Assembly: GCA_030066175.1 (NCBI GenBank)
Contig: JASJCC010000029.1
Span: 1 to 34,022 of the forward strand
Length of the DNA stretch: 34,022 nucleotides
Origin: Paracoccaceae bacterium
GTDB lineage: Bacteria > Pseudomonadota > Alphaproteobacteria > Rhodobacterales > Rhodobacteraceae
Direction of reading: 5' to 3'
The notes beneath the pieces were generated by a model. It did not search any database and was not told where the DNA came from. It worked only from the letters and a program-made list of their open reading frames with translations. Numbering within the stretch: position 1 is the first letter of the stretch; each line of letters opens with the position of its first letter. Below are positions 26,066 to 33,862 of this stretch, in pieces. A program made the position numbers and the translations under genes.

Positions 26066-26908
26066 ATGAAAGACGACCGCCGCAGCGCCTTTCGCGACGC
26101 CCATCTGGATCGAGACACGGCTGCGCATGTGCCACAAACCCCGCAGACGCAGTCGCCGTCATATCGGCTGGCCTTTGCCGATGACGATTTCCTGTTCCGG
26201 GATGAGCTGCGCCCGGTGCGGCTGCAGCTGGAGCTGTTGAAGTTCCAGATGCTGCTGGATGAACACCAGATCGACAGCACGGTGGTGCTGTTTGGTGGCG
26301 CGCGCATCCCTGATCCCGTGAACAAGGACAAGGCGCGCACCCAGACGCTGGCGGAGCTGTCGCATTTCTACGACGAGGCGCGGGAGTTTTCGCGGCTGAT
26401 GACGCGCAAATCCAAGGCGAGCGGCAACCGGGATTTTGTGATCGTCACCGGTGGCGGGCCGGGTGTGATGGAGGCTGGTAACCGCGGTGCGCAGGACGAG
26501 GACGGCGTGTCGATCGGGCTCAACATCGTGTTGCCGCATGAACAGGCGCCGAATGAATATGTGACACCCGACCTGGCCTTCAACTTCCACTACTTCGCGA
26601 TCCGCAAGATGCATTTCCTGATGCGCGCGCGGGCGATCTGCGTGTTCCCGGGTGGGTTCGGCACGTTGGATGAGCTTTTTGAGTCGCTGACCCTGATCCA
26701 GACCGGGCGGATGGCGCGGGTGCCGTTTGTGCTGTTTGGCCGGGACTTCTGGGAACGGATCGTGAATTGGGATGCGCTGCGCGATGCCGGCACGATCAGC
26801 CCCGAAGATCTGGACCTCTTCCGCTTTGTCGAAACGGCGGCTGAGGCGGCGGAGATCATCGAGAACTGGGATCCGGGTCCGGCGCGTGAGGCGATCCCGG
26901 GGCGTTAA
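26066..26908 (+). CDS. LOG-family (TIGR00730-type) nucleotide 5'-monophosphate phosphoribohydrolase
   Basis: LOG proteins release a base from nucleoside 5'-monophosphates (cytokinin nucleotides in plants, AMP or other nucleotides in bacteria). The 280-residue product has the Rossmann-type core with VTGGGPGVMEAGNRGA and the hallmark FPGGFGTLDELFE. VVLFGGARIPDP starts the core. It is longer than the short LOGs because of about 75 N-terminal residues (RRSAFRDAHLDRDTAAH, then LRPVRLQLELLKFQMLLDEH), a form common in alphaproteobacteria. The start is supported by AAGGAG. It is convergent with the dehydratase gene at 26905, and the two stop codons share the bases TTAA. Confidence 0.9.
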   Translation: MKDDRRSAFRDAHLDRDTAAHVPQTPQTQSPSYRLAFADDDFLFRDELRPVRLQLELLKFQMLLDEHQIDSTVVLFGGARIPDPVNKDKARTQTLAELSHFYDEAREFSRLMTRKSKASGNRDFVIVTGGGPGVMEAGNRGAQDEDGVSIGLNIVLPHEQAPNEYVTPDLAFNFHYFAIRKMHFLMRARAICVFPGGFGTLDELFESLTLIQTGRMARVPFVLFGRDFWERIVNWDALRDAGTISPEDLDLFRFVETAAEAAEIIENWDPGPAREAIPGR

Positions 26909-28779
26909 AGCGACTGCGCGTTTTCGTCTTCGCTGGGGTTCGCCCGTTCGACCCAGCGCGCAATGACTTCGCGCGCGGCCTCGTCATCCAGCGCATCCAG
27001 CGCGCGGCGCAGATCCTTGAGCGCGGTGGCCATCTCGATCTCTGACAGGAAGGTTTCCTGCGCCCGCAGGATCTTGGGGTGCGGCGTGGTCAGCATGTCG
27101 GCGGAGATCAGCAACTCTTCGTGCAGCTTTTCACCTTTGCGCAAACCGGTGATCTGGATCTCGATATCACCATCGGGGTTGTTTGCGTCGCGCACGGTAT
27201 AGCCCGCGCCCTCGATCATCTGGCGGGCCAGTTTATGGATCGGCACGGGTTCTCCCATGTCGAGCACAAAGACATCGCCGCCGCGGGCAAACGAGCCGGC
27301 CAGCAGCACCAGCCGCGCGGCTTCGGAGATCGTCATGAAATAGCGTGTGACCTTGCCATGGGTCAGTGTCACCGGACCGCCGCGGGCGATCTGTTCCTCA
27401 AAAAGCGGGATCACCGACCCGCTGGAGCCCAGCACGTTGCCAAACCGCACCATGGAAAACCGCGTGCCTTGCGAACGCGTGGCGAGATCCTGCACCAAGA
27501 GTTCCGCCAGGCGTTTCGAGGCGCCCATCACGTTGGTCGGGCGCACGGCCTTATCCGTCGACACCAGGATAAACCGTTCGACCCCGGCCTCACGCGCGGC
27601 ATCGGCCATCACCTTGGTGCCCATCACGTTGTTCTTTAGCCCGACCAGCACATTGGTTTCCACCAGCGGTAGGTGCTTGTAGGCGGCGGCGTGCAACACA
27701 ACCTCGACTCGATGCGCTTCCATCACTTCGCGCATCATGTCGGCATCCAGCACCGACCCGAGGACGGGCACGATCTGCAGGCCTTCGCTGATGTCCTGCA
27801 GTTCTTTCTGGATATTGTAGAGCGCCAGTTCCGAGTGATCGACCAGCACCAGGCATTCGGGTTTGCAGGCGATCAGCTGGCGGCAGAGCTCGGACCCGAT
27901 GGAGCCACCGGCGCCGGTGATCAGGATACGACGCTCGGAATAGGCGTGGCTGACGCCGGGTAGGGTATCCTCCAACCGGTGACGGCCGAGAAGGTCATCC
28001 AGCGACACCGGCGATGTCGAATTGCGCAGCTCACCCTCACCCACCAGTTGGGCGAACGACGGCAGCGCGTGCACCTCGACGCCGCTTCTGCGCAGTTTCA
28101 GCGCGATGCGGGCCTGCAGCGGGCGGCTGATCGACGGCATGGCCAGCACGACGCGGTCGATGTTCTTTTGCGCGATGACGTCCTTGATGGTCGACGGCGC
28201 ATAGACCCGCAGGCCCAAGACCATCAGGCTTTGCAGCGTCGGGTTGTCGTCGACAAAGGCGACCGGGTTGATCGAGTTGTCATGGCGCAGGGCCGCGACA
28301 AGCTGTTGGCCAGTCTGTCCGGCGCCATAGATCAGCACGCGCATCCGCTTTTGCCCATAGCGATAAATCTGCGTTGTGATGTAGCGCAACACGATGCGCC
28401 AGGACGCACAGGCGACCAGCAGGACCAGCGTGAAGATGAACATCACACCGAAGGGCAGGCCCGTGCGCATCGCCTCATTCAGACAGACGGTGACAAAGCC
28501 CAAAGCGGCCGCAAAAGCCGCCGTTCGTACGATACCGCGGGTTTCATAGGCGTTGAGCGTGATCCTGGGCAGACCAAGCGCCCAGCTGATGCCAATCGCC
28601 GAAATCGATGCCGTCAGCATCATCGGGATCAGGCGGATCAGGGTTTCGGCATCGGCCGTTACATTGGTGGCCACGGCCAGCGTGGTCAGCATGGCGACCG
28701 GCACCATGAGCAGGTCGAGAATCGTGAAAACCACCTGCTTTTGCGCGCGGGTCAGCTTTGTCACGATTGCGTAAAACAT
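26905..28779 (-). CDS. Membrane-bound nucleoside-diphosphate-sugar 4,6-dehydratase (CapD/WbpM-like)
   Basis: This 624-residue protein probably dehydrates a UDP-N-acetyl sugar at the inner membrane for surface polysaccharide or glycan synthesis. The N-terminal third holds about four membrane segments (VVFTILDLLMVPVAMLTTLAV, LIPMMLTASISAIGISWAL and others). A first Rossmann-like domain follows (VLIYGAGQTGQQLVAAL), then the short-chain dehydratase domain with ITGAGGSIGSELCRQL. STDKAVRPTNVMGASKR gives the catalytic T-D-K and M-K pattern of WbpM/PglF-type dehydratases. I chose the ATG at 28777–28779, preceded by GGGGGA at nine bases, over a TTG at 28854. It stands alone, without glycosyltransferases nearby, so its product is not identifiable. 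Confidence 0.91.
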   Translation of the reverse strand: MFYAIVTKLTRAQKQVVFTILDLLMVPVAMLTTLAVATNVTADAETLIRLIPMMLTASISAIGISWALGLPRITLNAYETRGIVRTAAFAAALGFVTVCLNEAMRTGLPFGVMFIFTLVLLVACASWRIVLRYITTQIYRYGQKRMRVLIYGAGQTGQQLVAALRHDNSINPVAFVDDNPTLQSLMVLGLRVYAPSTIKDVIAQKNIDRVVLAMPSISRPLQARIALKLRRSGVEVHALPSFAQLVGEGELRNSTSPVSLDDLLGRHRLEDTLPGVSHAYSERRILITGAGGSIGSELCRQLIACKPECLVLVDHSELALYNIQKELQDISEGLQIVPVLGSVLDADMMREVMEAHRVEVVLHAAAYKHLPLVETNVLVGLKNNVMGTKVMADAAREAGVERFILVSTDKAVRPTNVMGASKRLAELLVQDLATRSQGTRFSMVRFGNVLGSSGSVIPLFEEQIARGGPVTLTHGKVTRYFMTISEAARLVLLAGSFARGGDVFVLDMGEPVPIHKLARQMIEGAGYTVRDANNPDGDIEIQITGLRKGEKLHEELLISADMLTTPHPKILRAQETFLSEIEMATALKDLRRALDALDDEAAREVIARWVERANPSEDENAQSL

Positions 28780-29220
28780 GTTGTTTTTGTCCCCCGAAGC
28801 CCGTTTGGGCCCACTTACACACTGTCCCGTATCAAAACGCACGATTTGCTGCAATGCAGCATTTTGTTCTTGTCTTCGCGCGCAGGCCCCTCGGAACGTT
28901 ATGAAGATGCTATATTATTAGGCAAGCTTATCGCTTTGATCCCGCGTCCGACATGGCGGAATTCCACCAGTTGGGTTGTCAGTGCGGCCAATTTGCACCG
29001 CCATTTGCGGGCGATGAGCTCCGGTTTCTGACAAAACCGTAACAATCGCGCTGATTGTGCGGCGGTTTCCGCACCTCCCGCGCGGGGCGCGACCGAATCG
29101 CCCTTTCGCCATCGCAGCACCTGCGCTATGCACCCGCCCGTATTGCGGCGCGTCTTGGCGCGCCGGGCATCCTGACGGGGGCGCTGCCTGTACGTTCCCG
29201 CACAAACAAGGAGAAAGACC
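28780..29220. other. Divergent intergenic region between the dehydratase and asd
   Basis: This 441-base region has no supportable gene. It contains an AT-rich run near 28908–28921, which may hold the dehydratase promoter. It also has the inverted repeats ACAATC-GCGCT-GATTGT (29042–29058) and, overlapping it, GTGCGG-CGGTTT-CCGCAC (29057–29074). The asd ribosome site AAGGAG is near 29208–29213. Functions of the repeats are unknown. Confidence 0.5.
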
Positions 29221-30243
29221 ATGGGCTACAGGGTCGTCGTCGCGGGCGCCACGGGCAATGTGGGCCGCGAAATGCTGAACATTCTTTCCGAACGGGAATT
29301 CCCGGTCGATGAGTTGGCCGCGCTTGCATCGCGCCGCAGCCTCGGCACCGAGGTCAGCTTTGGCGATCAGACCCTGAAAACCCAGGATCTGGACACCTTT
29401 GATTTCACCGGATGGGACATCGCGCTTTTTGCCATCGGCTCGGACGCGACCAAGACCTATGCGCCCAAGGCGGCGGCGGCAGGCTGCGTGGTGATCGATA
29501 ACTCATCGCTTTACCGCTACGACCCGGATGTGCCGCTGGTTGTGCCCGAGGTAAATGCCGATGCGGTTCTGGGTTATGCCAAGAAGAACATCATCGCCAA
29601 TCCCAACTGCTCGACCGCGCAGATGGTGGTGGCGCTGAAGCCGCTGCATGACCGGGCGCGGATCAAGCGGGTTGTTGTCTCGACCTACCAGTCGGTGTCC
29701 GGCGCCGGCAAAGAGGGCATGGATGAGCTGTGGGATCAGACCAAGGCGGTCTACAACCCCACATCCGAGGTGGCGCCGCAGAAGTTCCAAAAGCAGATCG
29801 CCTTCAACGTCATTCCGCATATCGACGTCTTCATGGAAGACGGCTCGACCAAGGAAGAGTGGAAAATGGTGGCCGAAACCAAGAAGATCATCGATCCGTC
29901 GATCAAGGTCACGGCGACCTGCGTGCGGGTACCGGTCTTTGTCGGCCATTCGGAATCGATCAATATCGAGACCGAGGATTTCCTCGACGAAGACGAAGCG
30001 CGCGACATCCTGCGCGAGGCGCCGGGGATCATGGTGATCGACAAGCGTGAGAGCGGTGGCTACGTGACGCCGGTGGAATGCGTCGGGGATTTTGCCACTT
30101 TCATCAGCCGGATCCGCCAGGATTCCACGATCGAAAACGGCCTGAACCTGTGGTGCGTGTCGGACAACCTGCGCAAGGGGGCGGCTCTGAACGCGGTGCA
30201 GATTGCCGAAGTTTTGGGTCAAAAAGTGTTGAAAAAGGGCTGA
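29221..30243 (+). CDS. asd: Aspartate-semialdehyde dehydrogenase
   Basis: Asd reduces aspartyl phosphate to aspartate semialdehyde with NADPH, the branch point to lysine/diaminopimelate, threonine and methionine. The 340-residue protein has the nucleotide-binding GATGNVGREML near the start and IDNSSLYRYD. The catalytic cysteine is C130 in NPNCSTAQM, followed by TYQSVSGAGKEGMDELW and RVPVFVGHSESI with the active-site histidine. The length is typical. AAGGAG eight bases upstream supports the ATG. It ends before a clear intrinsic terminator. Together with dapD and dapE in this window it serves the diaminopimelate route, although each is in its own unit. Confidence 0.97.
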   Translation: MGYRVVVAGATGNVGREMLNILSEREFPVDELAALASRRSLGTEVSFGDQTLKTQDLDTFDFTGWDIALFAIGSDATKTYAPKAAAAGCVVIDNSSLYRYDPDVPLVVPEVNADAVLGYAKKNIIANPNCSTAQMVVALKPLHDRARIKRVVVSTYQSVSGAGKEGMDELWDQTKAVYNPTSEVAPQKFQKQIAFNVIPHIDVFMEDGSTKEEWKMVAETKKIIDPSIKVTATCVRVPVFVGHSESINIETEDFLDEDEARDILREAPGIMVIDKRESGGYVTPVECVGDFATFISRIRQDSTIENGLNLWCVSDNLRKGAALNAVQIAEVLGQKVLKKG

Positions 30244-30289
30244 GCTGTCCGGGTTCCGCCCGGTTCCCGCCGACAAACAATCCCGAAAT

Positions 30290-30323
30290 GGCCCGGAGCC
30301 TGACCGCTCCGGGCCTGTTTTTT
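30290..30323 (+). terminator. Rho-independent terminator of asd
   Basis: A ten-base perfect stem (GGCCCGGAGC with GCTCCGGGCC) around a six-base loop is followed directly by TGTTTTTT, 47 bases after the asd stop. This is the clearest intrinsic terminator in the window. Confidence 0.9.
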
Positions 30324-30397
30324 GCCCATTTGCAGAGGCACATTGTCGACATCCGGCCCAGAAGAGGCTGATACGAACTGACTTCGAGGAGCGACAC

Positions 30398-30538
30398 ATG
30401 TCCGATCTTGCCCGCACCGCCCGCGCCCGCCGCGTCGCCGCTTTGACCATCCTGAATGGCCCGCGCCGCGACCGCCCGATGGGCAGCAAGCTGTTCCGCC
30501 GCTTTGGCCACCCGATGGGCCGCAAACTGGCGGCCTAA
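30398..30538 (+). CDS. 46-residue strongly basic small protein
   Basis: This short frame encodes MSDLARTARARRVAALTILN and continues to residue 46. It has ten arginines, two lysines and only two acidic residues. The segments RPMGSKLFRR and HPMGRKLAA repeat a PMGxKL motif. AGGAG at 30387–30391 lies six bases before the ATG, an ideal site, and codon third positions are mostly G or C, as in the neighbours. It stands between the asd terminator and a strong hairpin, so it may be a single-gene transcript. I recognise no family. A nucleic-acid-binding or ribosome-associated role would fit the charge but is only a guess. Confidence 0.6.
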   Translation: MSDLARTARARRVAALTILNGPRRDRPMGSKLFRRFGHPMGRKLAA

Positions 30539-30856
30539 GCGCCCGGCACGCCAAAAGCGCGGACCCTTGTTTGGGTCCGCTAACAGCCGCGCCGAACACC
30601 CCTTTGCCGGGGTGTTGCGCACCCAACGGACGCCTCCGTTAAGACGACGTTTCCACAACCTCCTTAACATCCTCGATTGCGCCGAGTCCGGCATCAAAGG
30701 CCGCGGAATGCCCGCGCCTTTGTGCCGCCGTTGGCCCGATCCTTGGGTGCAAACTGTTGCGCCAGCACCGCACCCGAGAAAAAGGTCCGCTTCGGTCTCG
30801 GTTTTGCCCAAATTGCGTCTCAGAGTGAGTCGCATAAAAGAGCAGTGAGAGTACCT
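30539..30856. other. Gene-free stretch with two strong hairpins
   Basis: Downstream of the small basic gene lie GCGGACCC-TTGTTT-GGGTCCGC (30559–30580) and AACACCCC-TTTGCC-GGGGTGTT (30595–30616). Each has perfect eight-base stems and six-base loops. Neither is followed by a T-run on the plus strand. An open frame starting at 30677 runs into the 111-residue gene, but its upstream part has no ribosome site. The rest shows nothing I can name. Confidence 0.5.
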
Positions 30857-31192
30857 ATGCGTATCCAAAGCAAAGAAAAGGAAGGGTTCCAAATCCCTCC
30901 ACACACCGGCCTCCCCGCGCCGCTGGATTGCGAAACCAACGCCTTGTTCCGCAGCTTCCTGACACCGATCCTTGAAACCGTGCAAAGCTGGCAAGAGCTG
31001 AAATCGCGCTTGTCACACAAGGGCTATGGCATCGCGTTTCGCGAAGGGCATCTGGTGATCCTAAAAGCCGAGACGGGTGAGGCGCTCTGCACCGGGCGTG
31101 CCATGGGCGTTCCGCTCAAGGAGCTGTCGCACCGGCTGGGGCGGCCCTGCGTCAAGGCACATACCAATGGCCTGTCGGGGGAGCTGGGTTAA
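30857..31192 (+). CDS. Unknown 111-residue protein
   Basis: The protein starts MRIQSKEKEGFQIPPHTG and contains LFRSFLTPILETVQSWQELK, followed by KGYGIAFREGHLVILKAETGEALC and LKELSHRLGRPCVKAHTNG. This pattern of a helical region then a small beta unit with GYGLAFREGHL-like text reminds me of uncharacterised Rhodobacterales proteins, but I know no function. It has no membrane segment or signal. I preferred the ATG at 30857, five bases after GTGAGAG, to a frame-compatible start at 30677. The stop shares TTAA with the stop of the convergent PII-like gene. Confidence 0.65.
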   Translation: MRIQSKEKEGFQIPPHTGLPAPLDCETNALFRSFLTPILETVQSWQELKSRLSHKGYGIAFREGHLVILKAETGEALCTGRAMGVPLKELSHRLGRPCVKAHTNGLSGELG

Positions 31193-31500
31193 AACCGCTC
31201 GGCCCGTAGCACTTCACAATCGGTCACGGTGACCACGCCGATATGGCTTTCGACCACTTCGAAGGCGGCCTCCAACAACGCATCCAGCCGGTCTGGTCGG
31301 ATGATGCAAATCACCTGCACCATGCCTGAACCACGGCTGATCTGGCCCTCGCGGCTCCACGATCCCGACCGGCCCGAGCCGCCGCGCACCGGCAGTACCG
31401 AATAGCCTGTCACATCCGCCGATTGCAGTGCCTCGGTCAGGCGGCGTTCCATGATCTTTTCGATGGTGATCTCTACGCGTTTGGCTTTGTGCGTCTGCAT
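31189..31500 (-). CDS. PII-like signalling protein of the SbtB type
   Basis: The 103-residue protein has the ferredoxin-like PII fold: KAKRVEITIEKIMERRLTEA, a glycine/serine-rich T-loop region (RGGSGRSGSWSREGQISRGS), then VQVICIIRPDRLDALLEAAF and GVVTVTDCEVLR. It lacks the classic PII uridylylation tyrosine context. In cyanobacteria SbtB binds adenine nucleotides, including cAMP, and controls the bicarbonate transporter SbtA. Here the gene starts four bases after the sbtA-like stop, so the same pairing is very likely. Identity rests on fold pattern plus context. Confidence 0.82.
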   Translation of the reverse strand: MQTHKAKRVEITIEKIMERRLTEALQSADVTGYSVLPVRGGSGRSGSWSREGQISRGSGMVQVICIIRPDRLDALLEAAFEVVESHIGVVTVTDCEVLRAERF

Positions 31501-31504
31501 GGTC

Positions 31505-32476
31505 TCAGCCTCCTGTCGCCCATTGCGCCGCTGCGAGGTAAAGCGGGATTCCCACCGTCAGGTTGAACGGAAAGGTCACCGCCAGCGACAAGGTCAGATA
31601 AATCGACGGGTTCGCCTCGGGCAGGGCCACCCGCATCGCAGCGGGCACAGCGATATAACTGGCCGAGGCGCTCAGCACCATCAGCAGCATCACACCCCCG
31701 GTGCTCAGCCCCAGCAACAGCCCCATGCCCAGGCCTGCCGCGGCACCCGCCAGCGGCATGGTCAGGCCAAAGCCGATGGCGCCGGCATCCAGAACTTTCG
31801 ATCCTTCGCGCAGGCCCCGCCCGGCGATCAGACCCATATCCAGCAGGAAGATGCACAGCACGCCTTGGAATGGGCTGACGATAAAGCTTTCGATCTTGGC
31901 CAGCCCCTCGGCCCCGGTGATCCAGCCGATGGCAAACGACCCCAGCAGCAACACGATCGACCCGTTGAGCAGGATCTCGTGCCAAAGCTCGGCGTTCATC
32001 CTCTGGCCGCCCGCGCTGCCGCGCGACACCAGCCACAGGGCCGAGAGAATGGCGGGCGCCTCCATCGCCGCAGCCACGGCGACCATATAACCCTCGGCGA
32101 CGATCCCGGCATCCGACAGCACGGATGAACCGGCGACAAAGGTCACAATCGAGATCGACCCGTAATGCCCGGCCACCGCCGCGGCATCCGTCCGGTTCAT
32201 CCCTGAAATCGCCCTCAGATAGCCAAAGGCGACCAGCGGCAGCGCGAAGGACAGAACCACACCGGCCAGCAAAGCTGCCCCCAGCTTGGCGTCGATGCCA
32301 TGATCGGACACCGCCACCCCACCTTTGAACCCGATGGCAAAGAGCAGGTAGAGCGACAGCGCCTTGGCCGCCGCTTCGGGCACTGACAGATCGGACCGAG
32401 CCAGGGCTGCAAAGAGGCCCAGCACAAAGCTCAGCACAATCGGTGACAACAGGTTGTCGGCGGCCAATTGCAACAT
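31505..32476 (-). CDS. SbtA-type sodium-dependent bicarbonate transporter
   Basis: The 323-residue membrane protein belongs to the Na+/bicarbonate symporter family (PF05982). It shows about ten hydrophobic segments, such as LLSPIVLSFVLGLFAALA, ALSLYLLFAIGFKGG and FQGVLCIFLLDMGLIAG, and family-typical text AVAGHYGSISIVTF and LSASASYIAVPAAMRVALPE. It would import bicarbonate across the inner membrane. It is preceded by a carbonic anhydrase gene (89-base gap) and followed four bases later by the PII-like gene, on the same strand. The ATG at 32474–32476 has AAGGGA upstream. The family is confident, transport of bicarbonate is inferred. Confidence 0.88.
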   Translation of the reverse strand: MLQLAADNLLSPIVLSFVLGLFAALARSDLSVPEAAAKALSLYLLFAIGFKGGVAVSDHGIDAKLGAALLAGVVLSFALPLVAFGYLRAISGMNRTDAAAVAGHYGSISIVTFVAGSSVLSDAGIVAEGYMVAVAAAMEAPAILSALWLVSRGSAGGQRMNAELWHEILLNGSIVLLLGSFAIGWITGAEGLAKIESFIVSPFQGVLCIFLLDMGLIAGRGLREGSKVLDAGAIGFGLTMPLAGAAAGLGMGLLLGLSTGGVMLLMVLSASASYIAVPAAMRVALPEANPSIYLTLSLAVTFPFNLTVGIPLYLAAAQWATGG

Positions 32477-32565
32477 GGCAGGTCCCTTTTGCGAAAAATT
32501 TGCCGGACGTTATGGAGAGACGCGGTCGAGTGCAATGCCGCGAGGGCAAAAAGACGTCGGCCCGG

Positions 32566-33213
32566 TCAGACCGCCTGAAACGTTTCCGTCGCCGGATCCC
32601 ACCATTCCAGACCACCCTCGCCAATGTCGGTCCAGAGCCCGTGCAGTGTCAGCTCTCCTTCATCGACGGCGGAGCGGACAAAGGGATAATTCATCAGATT
32701 TGTCAGACTGACGACAACCGCCTGTTTTTCCAATGCGCGGGCCTGATCCTCTTTGGCGACGTCCTTGATTGCCTCATAGCCGGGTCGCAGGATGTCCATC
32801 CAGCGCCCCACGAAGGACGAGGTATCCTCAAGCTCGGGCGCCTTGCCGGTGCACATATCCAGGCACCCCTGCACGCCACCGCATTGCGAATGGCCCAGCA
32901 CGACCACATGCGCCACCTTGAGTGCTGTCACGGCATATTCCACCGCCGCGCTGGTGCCATGATGCATGCCGTCCGGTTCGTAGGTTGGCACCAGATTGGC
33001 GATATTGCGGTGGACAAAGAATTCACCCTGATCGGCCCCAAAGATCGATGTCACCTGCACCCGGCTGTCGCAACAGGCAATCACCATCGTGCGCGGCCGC
33101 TGGCCTTCATTGGCGAGCCGCCGGTACCAGGCGCGGTTCTCTTTATAGGTGGTTGCCTTCCAGCCAAAGTAACGCTGGATGAGATAGGTGGGCAAAGGGC
33201 GGACGCGATGCAT
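32566..33213 (-). CDS. Beta-class carbonic anhydrase
   Basis: The enzyme interconverts CO2 and bicarbonate. The 215-residue protein has the beta-class zinc site: C48 in ACCDSRV with the D49–R51 dyad, and H108 and C111 in LGHSQCGGVQG. GEFFVHRNIANLVP and HGTSAAVEYAVTAL are also characteristic. I chose the ATG at 33211–33213, since CGGAGG lies six bases upstream; the open frame extends further but the added sequence is not carbonic-anhydrase-like. It is the first gene of the unit with sbtA and the PII-like gene, so it probably balances internal bicarbonate. It diverges from the 126-residue gene. Confidence 0.94.
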   Translation of the reverse strand: MHRVRPLPTYLIQRYFGWKATTYKENRAWYRRLANEGQRPRTMVIACCDSRVQVTSIFGADQGEFFVHRNIANLVPTYEPDGMHHGTSAAVEYAVTALKVAHVVVLGHSQCGGVQGCLDMCTGKAPELEDTSSFVGRWMDILRPGYEAIKDVAKEDQARALEKQAVVVSLTNLMNYPFVRSAVDEGELTLHGLWTDIGEGGLEWWDPATETFQAV

Positions 33214-33363
33214 GTCGGGCCTCCGGTCGGTGGGTCTTTGTGCCTCAACTACCGGGAATTCGATGGAAATTCGAGAGAAAAGGCAAGCCCCGGGAAACCT
33301 TTTGGGAAGGCGCGTCTGCGATGGTCGCTCGCGGTGGGGTAACTGAACCATTTGGGGTGAGAC

Positions 33364-33744
33364 GTGAACGCTGTAATTTATCTGGCACCGCCCGAGCGGC
33401 CGCGCATGGATGCGGCTCAGCTTGAGACACTGTGCAACGAGTTGGGCGCCCACCAGGCCGAGGATGTGGTGTGCCGCGCGATGGAGGAATTGGCCTTGCG
33501 CCTCTGCCAAGTGCAGGAACTGGCCATCAATGGCCCGCGCGAGGACCTTTACAAGGGGCTCAAGGCGCTGGGCGCCATCGCGGATCAGATCGGTCTTTGT
33601 GGCGTGCGGCAGGTGTCGCAGGACGTGATGGGCTGCATCGCCGACGGTGATCCGGTGGCCGAGGCGGCCACGCTGGCGCGCCTGGCGCGGATCGGTGAAC
33701 GGTCGCTGACAGCGCTTTGGGATTTGCAGGACCTGTCGGTCTGA
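33364..33744 (+). CDS. Unknown 126-residue protein
   Basis: The protein (MNAVIYLAPPERPRMDAAQL onward) is almost entirely helical, with ELGAHQAEDVVCRAMEELAL, LYKGLKALGAIADQIG and LARLARIGERSLTALWDLQD. It has three cysteines and no membrane segment. Its helical bundle character could suit a phosphotransfer-like or regulatory fold, but no conserved histidine motif is evident and I do not assign one. The start is a GTG at 33364 after GGGGTGAG. It diverges from the carbonic anhydrase gene across 150 bases and lies 118 bases before the aminopeptidase gene. Coding is supported by GC-rich third positions. Confidence 0.7.
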   Translation: MNAVIYLAPPERPRMDAAQLETLCNELGAHQAEDVVCRAMEELALRLCQVQELAINGPREDLYKGLKALGAIADQIGLCGVRQVSQDVMGCIADGDPVAEAATLARLARIGERSLTALWDLQDLSV

Positions 33745-33862
33745 CATCCCCCTGTCCGGGCGGGCATCTCGTGCCTTGGCGCGGGGTGCCTTTCTGCGCT
33801 GCCCCCTTGCGGCGGCGTAGCGGAGGTTTAGTGTGGGCGCGAATCCCCGAAAGGACGCCGCC

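Noticed and set aside
30559-30616. Reading the twin hairpins as intrinsic terminators
   Set aside because: Neither has a T-run after the stem on the plus strand; they are listed only as structures.
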